In this document: positions 1-12,500 of the stretch, in pieces
Layout: each line of letters begins with the position of its first letter
Position numbering within the stretch: position 1 is the first letter of the stretch
NCBI GenBank assembly: GCA_018524725.1
Contig: JAEUWP010000454.1
Location: 1 to 57,801 of the forward strand
Direction: 5' to 3'
Length of the DNA: 57,801 nt
From: Podaxis mareebaensis
Lineage: Eukaryota; Basidiomycota; Agaricomycetes; Agaricales; Agaricaceae
The notes under the pieces: model-generated
The model's database searches: none
The model's input: only the letters and a program-made list of their open reading frames with translations
Told to the model about the DNA's origin: nothing
Position numbers and translations under genes: made by a program

Positions 1-2185
1 AATACGCTTTGGGATCTCGACGAATTTGCTGCCGCCCCGCGTAAGAAGACCGACCCCAGAAGCAGAAACGTTCCAGCGTCGCGCATAGATTCACCCCCCA
101 ATGATTTTGATTTCGGGAGCCACGAACATGGGCTTCTGAATGAGAGTAACGACAACAAAAGGGACGGGGATGATGACTCTATGAGCGTGTTCAACAAGGT
201 ACGCGTCATTGCTATCTACTTCGGATTTCCCTCATCCTATCTCAATAACCTTTATCTCCTACAGCCAGCACTTCCTTCCCGTACACAATCCATCAACCAC
301 CCCTCCACATCACCTCCCGCACCGCCATCCAACGCTAATGCTACACATAACGCCTCACCACTACCCCACATCCTCGGTCAAATCATGGAAATGGGGTCCT
401 CAATACTCTGAGCCAAAGCGGCGCTCGTAGCAAACAACAACGATGCCCAAGCTGCCCTCGAACAACTTCTTGCGTCCGATGGTGGAAGTGGTCGTGATAC
501 ACCCGCCTTGAGCAGGTTTACCACCAGCAGCCCCGCCCCTCCCTGACAACAGCAGCAACAATCGCACCCCGGGCCTGGAATCCCTCGTGGACGAGATCGT
601 GAAATCCTCCGCGATCGCGACCGCGAACAGAGAGAAAGGCGATCCGATACATCTTCTCCTTCCGCCCAAATACAAGCCGAACAGCTCCTCTTGCAAGCAA
701 GTGAAACCGGTCGTGGAATGTCCAACAAGGCTAGTCTATTCTAGAAAGAATAGAAGGAGCAGGTACACAAAGCTGTGGAGGAACAAGTTGCTGGTATTCG
801 TGCGTCTACGCTGCTAGTGACACTTTGGGTAGTTCGGGTGTCGGTGGGAGGCCGAAATGGATGCAACAACAACATAGTGGATCGTTTGATCAAGAGTGCG
901 AGGAGTCTAGGAGGGGTGGCGGTAGGTTTAGAGAAGGTGATAACCCTATTACTCCCAAGGACGCGTTTACGGATGATGTTGAGGAACCGGAGGCGAGGAT
1001 TCCGAGAAGGCTGAATCGAAAACGGGGGAGGGAAAGGGAAAGGGAACGCGTGAGGGACGTCCCCGGCTCAATTCAGGCTCCTCGACCAGAGGAGCCAGGA
1101 ATCGACCTCCTCGCACCGTCGGAACCGACCTCGACTTCAACCACAACTCAAGCTGACCTGTTTGACACCACACCAACACCCCCTTCCCGTTCACATCTCA
1201 CCCAACCTTCTTCCTCTTCCACTCGTCAACACCAACCGCAGCATCCAATGTTCCAACGCGATACAACCCCAATCCCATCGACCATCGCATCCCTCAAATC
1301 CGGAGCCAACACAACTTTCAAACTCGGTCAATTCAGCGCCGCTGAATCGCTATATACACGCGCTACCGACGCCTCGAGCAAATCCTCATCCTCTCCATTG
1401 AATAACCACCTGTACTGCGTCCTATTATTGAATAACCGTGCGAATGCCAGGATGAAGATTGGTGATGTCGGGGGCACTGTGGAAAATCATGAAGATATAG
1501 TTGGGTTGATTAGGAAGAACAGACTTGACCTCTCAGATGACTTTGATGTGCTTGGTGGTGGTGGGAAGGCGTCTAGTAGTGGGGAAGTGGCAATCGACTG
1601 AGAATCGAGTCAAGAAGGTGATGTGAAGCTGCGGATATCGATCCAAGGCGGCGGGGATATAGTGGAGGAAAGCGTGGATTTGGGAGAGGAGTTGGTGAAA
1701 GCTATCAAACGCCGTGCGGAGGCGTATGAGAGGAGATAGAGATATGGGGGAAGGCGTAGCGCGATTGGGAGTGGTTGAGGAGTGTTGGGTGGGCTAGGGA
1801 GAGTGTGAGGAGTGAGACAGGGAGGGTTGTCGGGAGGTGTACGAGGGTGGTTGCTGGCGATAGTGCTGGTAGTGGTTCCGCTTCGAGTCTGGGTGCAGTC
1901 GATTCAGCCTCGAGACCCCCTGCAGGCGCCTTAACCTAAACTGCGTCCCGCACCGAAGCCCGCAACGCCTGTCAATAACAAGCCATCGGAAGCGCTTCAG
2001 AATTTGCATACAACGACCATACAAACCGAGCTGAAGACTAAGTCAGGCATGGACTCGAAGATAAGGTTGATGCGAAACTTTCTGTTTGGAAATCTGGAAA
2101 GGAGACCAAGATCCATGCGTTACCTACAAGTGTGGACTTGGTGTTATGGGAGTTGTTAAACAGAGGGAGTGTGAAGGTGAAGTAG
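1..2185 (+). pseudogene. SWA2: SWA2/auxilin-like gene, copy 1 (partial, degenerate)
   Basis: This is a decayed copy of a fungal SWA2/auxilin co-chaperone, which in intact form uncoats clathrin vesicles with Hsp70. The window edge cuts the 5' end. Readable pieces in order: an Asp/Phe-rich linker (1-180), a UBA-like segment around 360-480 (motif HILGQIMEMG), an Arg-rich linker, and a TPR-like segment at 1280-1500 (motif LGQFSAAESLYTRA). A TGA at 409-411 interrupts the UBA frame, several frame changes follow at 540-820, and a TGA at 1599-1601 ends the TPR frame. The J domain at the 3' end cannot be recognised. The whole stretch aligns base by base with 10335-12500, so it is one half of a ~10-kb-spaced direct duplication. 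Assignment rests on the shared J domain of copy 2. Confidence 0.75.
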
Positions 2186-2590
2186 CTTGGGTTTAATACT
2201 TAAAATGTTGCAAAGCTTCCAGACAAGGCCACAGCGAGTACTAGAAACACCAATCAGCCGATCAACTCCATGACTCAAATTATTAAGCTCATTTCAGGAC
2301 TCTGAACATTCCTCATTTTACAATCTTCGCATCTGACAAGGACCAGAGTTAGCTAAAGGCGGTGCTAGATCCTACCGAGCGCCATGTTCGTGCTATGGGA
2401 GCATTAGCAGACACGAGGAAGGCTTGCCGTTGGGAAGGTGAAATGGACAGGTGTATTACAAGTAATTCGGAAAAGAATCTATTAAGATTTTACACATGCT
2501 ATCCTCTCGGGTCTATATGAGTGCTAAAGGTAACGCGGGAAGTCAATGGGTACTCGTTCCAACCACAGACAGCTTTGAAAGGGGTTCACC

Positions 2591-4223
2591 CTAGTAGAGC
2601 ATGGATGACATGCCAGCACGGAGGCGGTTATAGTCGAGGAGACCTTCAATGCTTCCGACGATAGCAGCAACGAACTGCGAACAGTGTAACAAGACGTTGT
2701 CAGCACACATCCCAATACTACCAAAGACGCGATGCACGTACACCCTTGTCCCAGAGGTATTTCGAAGCAACACGCTTAATCTCGGCAGGGATAACAGCAT
2801 CAATCGCACTCTCAATCTGCTGAGGTGTCAACCTCCTTCCAGTAGTAACAAGCTGCCTTCTATTATCCTCCGCAATAGCAGTTGTCCCATCCAACCCAAG
2901 CAAAAGACCCGTCTTGAGCTGGCTCTTCGCCCTCTCAACCTCAACATCTGTCCGGCCCATGCTCATCCTCGTCCACCCCTTCAGGGTAAAATGCGTAAGG
3001 TTATCCAGGTTGACAAGGTTCCCCGAAACGAGGCAAATACCCCAGAGACCCATATCCAAATACGATGGCGAGAACAACATGAAGGAGTTTGCGAGGTTGT
3101 TCTGTGAGATGATATGCGAGAGGTGGGAGGATGTGAGGGGGGAGAGACCGAGGCTGCAGTCTCAATTGCCAAAAATGCTCTGCATGACCATCATAGGGAA
3201 GTAGTCGGGCAAGCTCCAGCCGGCACCCTCGACAGCGATGGCAATGTTGGCAGTAGGGATCTCATCATCGCGGATGCAGGCTTTGGAACCAACGAACGAG
3301 GTCTGGGTGGACAGGACGGCCAAGGGGGACGGGGTTGGGAGAGACGGGGAGGGAAGAGAAATGCTTCTCGGCGAGCTTGACGGGTTTACCACGATCAACG
3401 CCACCAGCACCGGTCCACGGGTAGTCGGTCTTGATGTACGAGGCTAGATCATCACGTTGTATCGAAAGAATATTGGCCTTGGGACCAAGGATGATACGGC
3501 CAAGAGGTTGACCTACAAGAGTACTCAAACTGTCAGATGGGAAAATCATTCCGAGCACCGAGTTGGACGTACCCTGGAAGGCAACAGCATGGAGGTGGTC
3601 AAAAACGACTTCCCCAAGCTGCCTGTCAACTTCCCGCTGCTCCCGCAAAATAACATCACGCTCCCGCTCGACAGCCTCATTCTCGAGCTTCGAGACCTGG
3701 AGAACGTCAGAAATATGTCTACAGCAGCCGGAACGTCCTTGCGGAAGCTCTTGGCATAGTACACAGTCTGTCCACGGGAGGTATACGCATTGAGTTGAGC
3801 ACCAAGATTCTCAACTTCAAGCTCAAGAACATGCTGTGTTCTCCGGCCCGTTCCCTTGAAAGCCATATGTTCGAGGAAGTGCGCGGTACCATTGGACTTG
3901 TCGGTTTCTGCACGCGAGCCGGCGTCGATCCAGACACCTACAGTGGCAGTTTGGACGTATGGGTGGGCTTCCGTAGCGACTGTCAAGCCATCAGGAAGCG
4001 TGGTTACCTCTGTGAGAGGGCCAGCATTGCGAACGGTCGCGAAAGACCTGAGAGGTAGCTGTGGGGTCTTGTGAGCTGTATTTTCGCATTAGAAAGGGGG
4101 TAGACATACCGGGGAGCGTACAGCAGACCTGCGGGCACGGCCGAGGAGGGTTCAAGAAATCATCTGCACCGTAAGAAGTTGCCCGTCCAACGTTTTTTGA
4201 GGTGGAAAGCGTCGGGAGGACAT
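2591..4223 (-). pseudogene. MAS1: Mitochondrial processing peptidase beta subunit, pseudogene
   Basis: The translation matches MPP-beta, the zinc protease subunit that removes matrix-targeting presequences. The zinc motif HFLEH (in [11 protein letters not shown]) is intact near 3850-3890, and the family C-terminus ending SSMLY stops at 2591. The gene is broken: an in-frame TGA near the start (MISQ-like region, about 4155), a one-base frameshift near 3712 just before the ERERDVIL segment carrying the third zinc ligand, a small deletion after YIKT (~3430), a frameshift near 3320, a TGA at 3162-3164 replacing a conserved Trp after IFGN, and another frame change near 2720. At least two introns are recognisable (about 3514-3573 and 4080-4110). 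It is probably a dead duplicate, the working gene lying elsewhere, because this subunit is normally essential. Confidence 0.88.
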
Positions 4224-4353
4224 GGTCACACTCAAGGTTCGGGACTTGCCGGAAATAGTCATCCGCACGTGACTATACCGACGCTCACAAACACGCACCG
4301 AAGCTCACCGAATGCTATTGGTATGAATCCGGGAAAATGGCGTACTGTTAGCC

Positions 4354-6155
4354 ATGACCAATTCATTCAGAATAGCAAGGGACCTCTGGCAAGCGGAAGG
4401 CCTCCCTACCGACTTTTTGAAACACTTGAAGTTCTATGGTGACCCCGATACCGCTATCAACTCCTCGTTCAAGATAGGGGTAATTGCTCAGGCAAGTCTA
4501 TCACACCTTCATATAAAGCCTAGTTCTCATATGGAAAAATAGGCGAGCGTTGGACTTGCAGGGCTGGCTGCTGCATACCTGCATTATCTCAGGACCGGTA
4601 TTGAGCAAGATGTCCTCGTTGATGCTCGACATGCTGCCCTCGCGTTTCGTATGTCCTTCCGTGGACCATGAACTGGCTGGAGAGGCTGATTAACCAATCA
4701 GATAGTCACGAACACTACACATTGGATGATCAAGGACCTTTGAAGGTTTGGGACGCTATCGCAGGCGTCTATCCGACCAAGGACCAAAGCTTCGTCAGAA
4801 TCCACACAAACTTTCCACAGTAAGATATCCTTATATCGCTCGTAGGAAAACACCAAGAATGTTTTGCAGCCATAGGAAAGGGGTGCTAGAAATTCTGAAG
4901 ATACCTGATCGGCCGGAAGTTACAACGGAACAAGTCGCCGCTGCCATCTTGCAATGGAACGCAGAAGAGTTTGAGCAAGAAGCAATTTCTCGCGGAATGT
5001 GTGTCTCTGCATATCGCTCTTTCGATGCTTGGGACAAACACCCGCATGCCGCAACACTCGTTGGAAAACCTCCTCTGACCATCGCCAAAATCGGTGACGC
5101 CCCAAACCGTATTCTTGACAAAGGAGATCAGCCACTACAAGGAATCCGTTCCCTGGATCTGAGCCGTGTTCTTGCAGGACCCGTTGCCGGAAAGACACTT
5201 GCCGGTATAACTACTCTTCCCTTTTCTTGCGGAAGATGTTAATCTGACTCGGTTTTATATATCTTTAGCCCATGGTGCGGACGACCTTTTGATAACGTCG
5301 CCCAGCCTTCCGGCATTGCCTGGGCTTGACGCAGACACGTCAAGAGGAAAACGTACAACACAACTAGACCTTAACGTCACAGAGGATCGCGAGACCCTCA
5401 AAAACTTAGCTAGTGAGGCGGACGTTTTTCTTCAGGCTTACCGCCCGGGCGGACTCGCAGCGAAAGGCTTCGGGGCTCAAGAACTAGCCAAACTAAGACC
5501 CGGGATCATCTGCGCCAACCTTTGCGCGTGGGGATGGGAAGGTCCCTGGAAAGATCGCCGAGGGGTACGTCCTCATTTAGCGTTCACAAAAGCGAAATAA
5601 CCTGAAATTGTTGGATTCAGTTTGATTCCCTAGTTCAAACAGCTACAGGGTTTAACCACGCCGAAGCAGAAGCATACCATAACTTCTTACACCCAGGGGA
5701 ACGAATTCCACACCCACTGCACCCTCGACCGTTCCCAGTTCAGGTTCTCGATTACACTGCAGGTTATCTCCTCGCATTTGGTGTAATCGTGGCACTTTGC
5801 AGGTCTATCACTGTAAGTCCTGCCCGAAGATTTTCACACATCCATTCCCTGAGAAAAAACACAGGAAGGAGGCTCATGGGAGGTCCGTGTCTCACTCGCT
5901 GGAGTAGGTCAGTGGCTCCGCTCTCTGGGACGTATCCTGCCCGAGGAGGCTTTCAGTCAAGGAAAGCCACTGCCACCCAGGATGACGCCCTTGCACCCCG
6001 AATTGGAACCTTTCGCAACTGAATGGAAAGTAAATCCGGCGTCAGGAAAGAAGAAAATGGTAGCTCTGAGATATGCTGCTATGTTGAGCTTAACGCCGTG
6101 TTTGGAGAAAGAAGCACCTGTCATGTTGAATGCACATGAAGCCATGTGGCTCTAG
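4354..6155 (+). CDS. CaiB/BaiF family III acyl-CoA transferase
   Basis: Seven exons (4354-4491, 4543-4648, 4702-4819, 4870-5204, 5269-5564, 5621-5812, 5865-6155) join to 491 codons without a stop. The first intron is GC-AG (gcaagt donor at 4492). Family III enzymes move CoA between carboxylic acids through an aspartyl-CoA anhydride. Visible family features: LDLSRVLAGPVAGKTLAAHGAD at about residues 205-225, DTSRGKRTTQLDL, the EADVFLQAYRPGGL motif, LRPGIICANLCAWG, and VLDYTAGYL, whose Asp sits where the catalytic Asp is expected. The upstream Kozak context is gccATGa. The substrate cannot be told from sequence. Fungal members are usually annotated as alpha-methylacyl-CoA racemase/L-carnitine dehydratase-like. 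It looks functional, unlike the broken genes on both sides. Confidence 0.9.
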
Positions 6156-7839
6156 TTAAGTACAAGTTGTGCTTTATCCTTCCGCGGTCAGTAGTGTAAC
6201 AGCCATCCAAAAACAGATAGGTAACATCCAAATTCTCATCACCGGAGTGAAGTGACCGAATCCTAAGCCTCTCATCCTAGGTTTAGGCATGTCTGGCGTT
6301 GACCACAGCCAGCCACCCCTAAACTAAACAACGCCCAAGGACAGATGAATGAAATACATGTACGGCATCTTGCGGTATGCAGTCAGCAGTGTGGTCTGAA
6401 ACAGCTGATCTTTGGGACCGCGTTCTGTCATGAACGATTAGGCATCGCCTCGAATCTCCTAATCTCTCCTAATCTTTCCTAATCTACAAACCCGAGCTGC
6501 TAATTTAAACGCGGGGAGTTGGGAATCTCATACTGATGTAAGCTGTGCACAAAGCAGCCCAATCCACCGGGGATCGGCACAACCGCCGACTTTTTCCTTT
6601 CACAGCCGTGCCCTCGCACCTTCTCCCCCATCGGCTGTTTGTTGCCGCGAGAACGTCCAGGCAACCAAAACAAACTGTTTGCCCGCACCTGAATGCTAAC
6701 GAGATAATGTTTGAGCTAAGTATGGACTGATGGCCTGCGAGTATAACGGAATAACGCTCGACAGAATCTGGAGTTCACGGCACAGCAAGGTAGCTTGTGA
6801 GTATCTACTACAGAGAATAGAATGTCTAGTTGCACACCTGGAGTTCACGACACAGAAAGATGAATTCCGGAATACATGAAATTTTCGTTAAATACTATCC
6901 GACAGTTTATTCATGCTTACCTATATCTTCCGTCCAAATCATTCCGTCTGAAGTCCATGCGATGTCGAGCCGTCCCCTCCCGACAATTGTGTGGTCAGGT
7001 CATCGCTCTTTTCTCAAGTTGTTCTCACCTATTCTTACCGCGGTCATAGACCATCGTGATTCAGTTTCAGATAATAGGCGCCCACCTCGGGCTCATGTGT
7101 TATTACCATTGTGGCGTTTACTGGAGTGTATACGCAACCGCGCTTTCAGCCAGTTGCCAGTGAAAACTGAATTGAAACTGAATCGCCCTACACCCACATT
7201 CTCGCTGAAAATGGTCCGCGGAATGCACCCTGTCAAGTACTGGATACAAGTGGGTCAATAGACCTGTCAAGGCGTAAGGAGCGATTAATCCTCATGATGA
7301 TATCTCATACGTGGTGCACAGCCTGGGAACTCCGTTGCGAGTTAAGCCAATGTGCTGATCATGTGATCAATGTGTGCCAAAAACATAGAAATTGATGGGG
7401 CACAAATGTGAGGGACAAAAAAAATAATCTGCTTGCAAGAAAACATAAAGGAACTAATCCAGGAACTTTTGTTGCGGACGAATTTTCAATAGACCTGTGG
7501 ATGGTGCCTCAACAACTTTGGGTGTGTTCGTGTGTGACGATTTATGGGATCACATCTTAACAGCTTTCGTTGGTGTCGACGGCGCCTGATACAAGGTATG
7601 TGAGATATGTGATATGTAGATTTGATGTAGATATATAAGGAAACACAAGTCAACGTCGACAATTCTTGTGGGTACTTAAAATGCACTTATCCAAGGGGTC
7701 GAATCGACTTGTCTATGCTTTAAGCCACCATCGCCGGTTCCCCGCTTCAGTCCATATCTTCCGTCTCTTCTAATCGCCTCTGCCTGGTTTCCACCATCCA
7801 ACGGCATTGGAGTGAAGGTTAGTTACTCGCTCCCGGAAC
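6156..7839 (+). other. Intergenic region with short repeats, no gene seen
   Basis: No coding exon chain was recognised in this 1.7-kb stretch on either strand. It holds a short tandem array of an 10-11-nt unit (ctcctaatct-like, about 6455-6485). It also holds a 70-bp-spaced direct repeat, with ctggagttcacg(g/a)cacag at 6768 and again at 6838. The open frames present lack family resemblance and splice context. Confidence 0.6.
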
Positions 7840-8989
7840 ATGTCCACAAACAGCGGTCGTTCATCATTCCAATCTTACCGCCAGCTCCCAGGTCCCATGT
7901 TCAGCAATATGGATAAGAATAACATTCTGGGCACTCGAGGTTAGACTTCAGACTCTTAGATTATGATTGTTCAACATTCATTAACATTCATTCCTGACCC
8001 AGGTTCTTCAGTCGGATTCTTGTCCAACGCACACCATTTTATAATTCAGAATTCAACAATGATAAACGTGCATCAATTGAACGAAATCTATGGTAGGTGC
8101 ATAATCAATTCAGGGGTAGTCTCAACCTCACAGATCAGTAGTAATGGACCTACTCGTAAAGCAAACGATTCCTGGCGCTGCGTTCGATTCCTTCGAACGT
8201 TATCCTCCTCCAAGCTGCCATCCTGGAACACGGCCTGCAATTTTGGATAGCATCCAGACGTGGATGCATGATATCTCCCGCGAAAAGAAGATCATTTGGC
8301 TCCGCGGACCTGCCAGCGTTGGGAAATCGGCCATCACGCAGACGCTCGCAGAAACTGAATCAGAGTCGTCAGCCTCCATACTCGGTGCCACGTTCTTCTT
8401 CTCGCGTTCCGGCGAGCGCGATGATCCACAGCGCGTCTTCATCACGATCGCATATCAACTCGCCGTGAGGTATCCACCTTACCGCCAATATCTCATTGGC
8501 CTCCTTGCGACAGATCCCAATGTCGTCTGGAAGTCTATGGCCGAGCAGTTCAAAAGATTCATCGTTCGTCCTTTTGCGGAAGACAGGTTGGAGGGTCTCG
8601 ACGGGACTGTGCTGATACTTCTTGACGGGCTAGATGAATGTTTGGGTGAACGGGCGCAGTGCGACATGATCACGCTCATTGGAAAATTCGTCCTTCAGTA
8701 TCCGGCTGCGCCTCTTATCTGGATAATCACGAGTCGTCCCGAACCCCACATCAAGGCGGCATTTTCATCCAGTGCTGTCAGACAGAGTTACCTAGACATG
8801 GAAATACCCGTCGACTCAGCCGAGGCATGTTTAAGTGTTGGGCGTTACTTACGGGGAGGTATTGGCGGGGTCAACCGCGTCCCCTACGTCGTTCCCTCCA
8901 CCGCCGCATCAATAGCCATAGGAATCGCGGTCGTTGGGGTTTGCCACTGGTGCAGGTGGTACCTCCCATTTCGCTCCCACAGTAGTTGA
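7840..8989 (+). CDS. Short NACHT-domain STAND NTPase
   Basis: Three exons (7840-7939, 8003-8092, 8139-8989) give 346 aa. The N-terminal ~65 residues resemble the Gly/Asn-rich leader common to mushroom NACHT proteins. The NACHT core follows: P-loop GPASVGKSAI (exon 3, ~8305-8335), sensor-like FFFSRSGERDDP, Walker B VLILLDGLDEC (~8610-8640), and ITSRPEPHIK. STAND proteins are signal-transducing ATPases implicated in fungal non-self recognition. Normally an ARM/WD40/TPR/ankyrin sensor region follows, but here the frame diverges after DSAEACLSVGRYLRGG and stops. A sister frame downstream (about 8934-9179) keeps NACHT-like residues (TVVDFAG), so a frameshift near 8870-8930 probably truncated a longer protein. 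ATPase residues are intact. Whether the short form works is unknown. Confidence 0.8.
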
Positions 8990-9104
8990 CTTCGCTGGCG
9001 GCGGGGTTTATGGGGTCCTTTTGTCTGTGTTCAAAAAGGACCTTGATATTAAAGCATTAGCAGCAGGCCAAACTGACCTGTTTGATCTCCACCGTCCCTC
9101 GGAA

Positions 9105-9160
9105 AACGTACTTGCAGCCAGAAACATTGTTGACAATGTTTCCTGGTTTGATCACGGTGG
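9105..9160. repeat. Nested hairpin / inverted repeat after the NACHT gene
   Basis: A near-perfect stem (ccag then aaacattgt, pairing with acaatgttt then ctgg) with a two-base loop lies at about 9117-9148. An outer 7-bp arm (ccaccgt and acggtgg) lies on either side, near 9090 and 9155. It sits just past the end of the truncated NACHT gene. It could be a transcription terminator-like fold or a transposon footprint; the sequence does not decide. Confidence 0.5.
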
Positions 9161-9592
9161 ATGTCTACGTTTGGTGTAGTCGGCTAGGCCCAACAGGATG
9201 TGGGCGCAAGTGATACACTTCGGAGGCTCCATTCGATCCTTCTGTACGAAGTGGAAGGGAGTTAGATGGTGCAAATAGCTGACGCTTGTATTTATTGTCG
9301 TTAGTACAATTCGAGTACTCACTCCTGATATGCACTTCGAACCCGCAAATAGAAACCCACTCGTACGTTGGATTATGTTTTGGAGCTTTTCTACCGCCCT
9401 CGGTCGCTTTACGAGAGTATGATCGGGAATGAAGTAGCAGGAGAAGGCGGGAGAGGGTTGGTGATCTGCACCGGCGTTTGAGCACGGGAGAAGGAAGAAG
9501 AGAGCGAAGTGGCGCTTAGTGATGTATCAATAGATGAGCGTGGGAGTGTCGAATATTTGTGCCAGACTGCCACTGACTATTGGTATCTCCCA

Positions 9593-12500
9593 ATGCCCGA
9601 CTCCTTTGCAAATCTCTGGAACTCCTCTGCTCCTCGGAAAAACCACAAACACTCTCCTCTCTCTCAGCGACCAACCCAATAGCGTAGACCGCAGGGACAA
9701 GACCTTTTCAGCCTTCTTTCCTCCACACCAGCATCACCCACCACAGCGCGGTCCTCATTCTCCATACCCTCTCTTACACCCTCAAACAATCCAACGCCAC
9801 CGCCTCAACAACGTACTCAAACACCACACTCAAGATCGACAACCGCCCCTCCATCAGCATCTGATGCATTCTCAGATCGGCTCTCCAACTCTTCTTTCAC
9901 CTCGTCCGCATCTAGACAGAACCTTACGGTCGCCCAGCGCACCGCATTAACCGAAAAACAACGCTAATGGGCTTTACCAGCACACCAGAGACAACAAGTG
10001 AAGGAGAAGTCTGCTTGAGCTGGATTGGACTCTCTTGGTCGTAGTGGATTTGGCGGGTTGACACCTACACCCGCTGCTGCTGCGCCAGCAGATCCGTCTT
10101 CAAAGCCAAAGTCGAACGCGACATCGAACATCGTTTTGGTTGACGGTGACGACTGGGGGTTAGGCGATTTTTGCAAATCCATCACCTCATCTCAGGACAA
10201 ACCGAAGCCGAAATCTACGATCTCGAATGTGCAGAGTGATAATCAAGACAACTGAGATTTGGGAGACCAATTTGTTGGACCCTCTAACCCCCCGGCCACT
10301 ACTGCTACAACCACCAACGCAGTAAACTCTGCAAATATGCTTTGGTATCTAGACAAATTCGTTGCCGCCCCACCTACGAAGACTGACCCCAGAAGCAGAA
10401 ATGCCCAACATTATGCGTGGATTCACCCTCCAACGATTTTGATTTCGGGAGCCACGAAGATGGGCTACTGAATGAGAACGATGACAATGAAGGGGACGGT
10501 GAGGATGACTTTATTAGTGTATTCAACAAGATACGCCTCATCGCTATCTACTTAAGATTTCCCTCACCCCACCTCAACAACCTTTGTCTCTTATAGCCAG
10601 CACTCCCTTCCCGTACACAATCTACCAACACCCCTTCACATCAACCCCCCCCCCCCCGCACCGCCATCCAACGCTAACGCTATATGTGGCGCCTCACCAC
10701 CACCCCACATCCTCGGTCAAATCGTGGAAACGGGGTTCTCAATACCCCGAGCCAAAGCAGCGCTCAGCGAACAACAACGATGTCCAAGCTGCCTTTGAAC
10801 AACTTCTTGTGTCCGACGACGGAGGTGGTTGTGACACGCCCGCCTTACGAAGTTCTGCCACCAGCAGCCTCGCTCTTCCCCAGCAACAGCAGCAACAATC
10901 ACAGCCCGGGCCTGGAATCCCTCGTCGATGGGATCATGAAACCCTCTGCGATCGCGACCGTGAACAGAGAGAAAGACGATCTGACACATCTTCTCCTTCC
11001 GCCCATACACAAGCCGAACAGCCTCTCACGCAAGCGAGTGAAACCGGTCGTGGGATGCTCACCAAGGCTAGCCTGTTCTGGAAAGAGAGGAAAGGACAGG
11101 TACAGAAGGTTGTGGAGGAGCAGGTTGCTGGTGTTCGTGCGTCTAGCGCTGCTAGTGGCAGTTCAGGTGGTTCAGGTGTCGGTGGGAGGCCGAAATGGAT
11201 GCAACATAGTGAATTGGTTGACGAAGAGCGCGAGGAGTCTAGATGGGGTGACAGTGGATTTAGAGATGATGGTAGTCCTGTTATTCCTAAGGGCGCGTTT
11301 AGGGATGATGTCAGGGAACCGGAGACGAGGGTTCCGAGAAGGCTAGATCGAAAACAGGAGAGGGAGAGGGAACGCATGAGAGATGTCCCCAGCCCAGTTC
11401 AAGCTCCTCCAGTCGAGGAACCAGAAATCGATCTCTTCACACCATCGGAACCGGCCTCGACTTCAACCACAACTTAAGTAGGCCTCTTTGACACCACTCT
11501 ATCACTCCCTTCCAGCTCGCGTCCCACCCAACCTTCTTCCTCTTCCACTCGTCCACGCCAGCCACAACCACCAAAATTCCAACGCAACGAAATCCTGATT
11601 CCATCTACCATCGCATCCCTTAAATCCGAAGCCGACGCAACCTTCAGACTCGGTCAATTCAGCACCACTGAATCACTATACACACGGGCCATCGACGCTT
11701 TGAGCAAATCCTCGCCATCGAACAACCACGTGTACTACGTGCTATTATTGAATAACCATGCGAATGCCAGGATGAAGATTGGTGTTGTCGGGGGCGCTGT
11801 GAAAGATCGTGAGGGTGTGGCTGGGTTGATTACGAAAAACTGACTTGACCTCTCTGACGACTTTGATACGTTTGGAGGGGGGCAGGAAGGTGTCTAGTAG
11901 TGAGGAAGTGACAACTGACTGGGGACCAAGTCAAGAAGGTGATAGAAAGCTGCGGGTATCGATCCAAGGCGGCGGGGATGTAATGGAAGAAAATGTAGAT
12001 TTGGGAGAAGGGCTGGTGAAAGCTATCGAACGACGTGTGGAGGGGGATGGAGAAATGGGGCAAGGCGAAGCGTGATTGGGAGTGGTTAAGGAGTGTCGGG
12101 TGGGTTAGGGAGAGTGTGAGGAGTGAGGCTGGGAGGTGTGTCGGGAGGTGTATGAGGATGGTTGCTGGCGATAGTGCTGGTGGTGGTTCTGTTTCGGGTC
12201 TTGGTGCAGCCGATTCAGCCTCGAGACCCCCCGCAGCGCCTAAAACCAAGCCACGTCCCGCACCGGAACCCGCAACGCCCGTCAATACCAAACCACCAAA
12301 GGCACTTCAGAATTTGCGTACAATGACCGCACAAGCCGAGGCCGAATACCAAGCAAAACATGAACTCAAAGACAAAGTCGACGCGAGACTCTCTGCTCGG
12401 AGATCTGGAAAGGAGACTAACATCCGTGCGTTGCTCGCAAGTCTGGACTTGGCGCTATGGGAGGAATTGTTGAGGGGAAGAAGTGTGAAGATTGGCATGC

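Noticed and set aside
2220..2320. Open stretch with a PDK-like tripeptide as the missing J domain of SWA2 copy 1
   Set aside because: Flanking residues do not match a J domain and it does not align with copy 2.
9152..9485. A minus-strand reading frame that can be spliced to ~85 aa (Arg-rich N-terminus, CITC motif)
   Set aside because: No ATG at the start, no recognised family, and it overlaps the hairpin and NACHT tail; support too weak.
10648..10660. C-run in SWA2 copy 2 as a programmed frameshift site
   Set aside because: The copy already has multiple independent stops; a homopolymer indel is the simpler reading.
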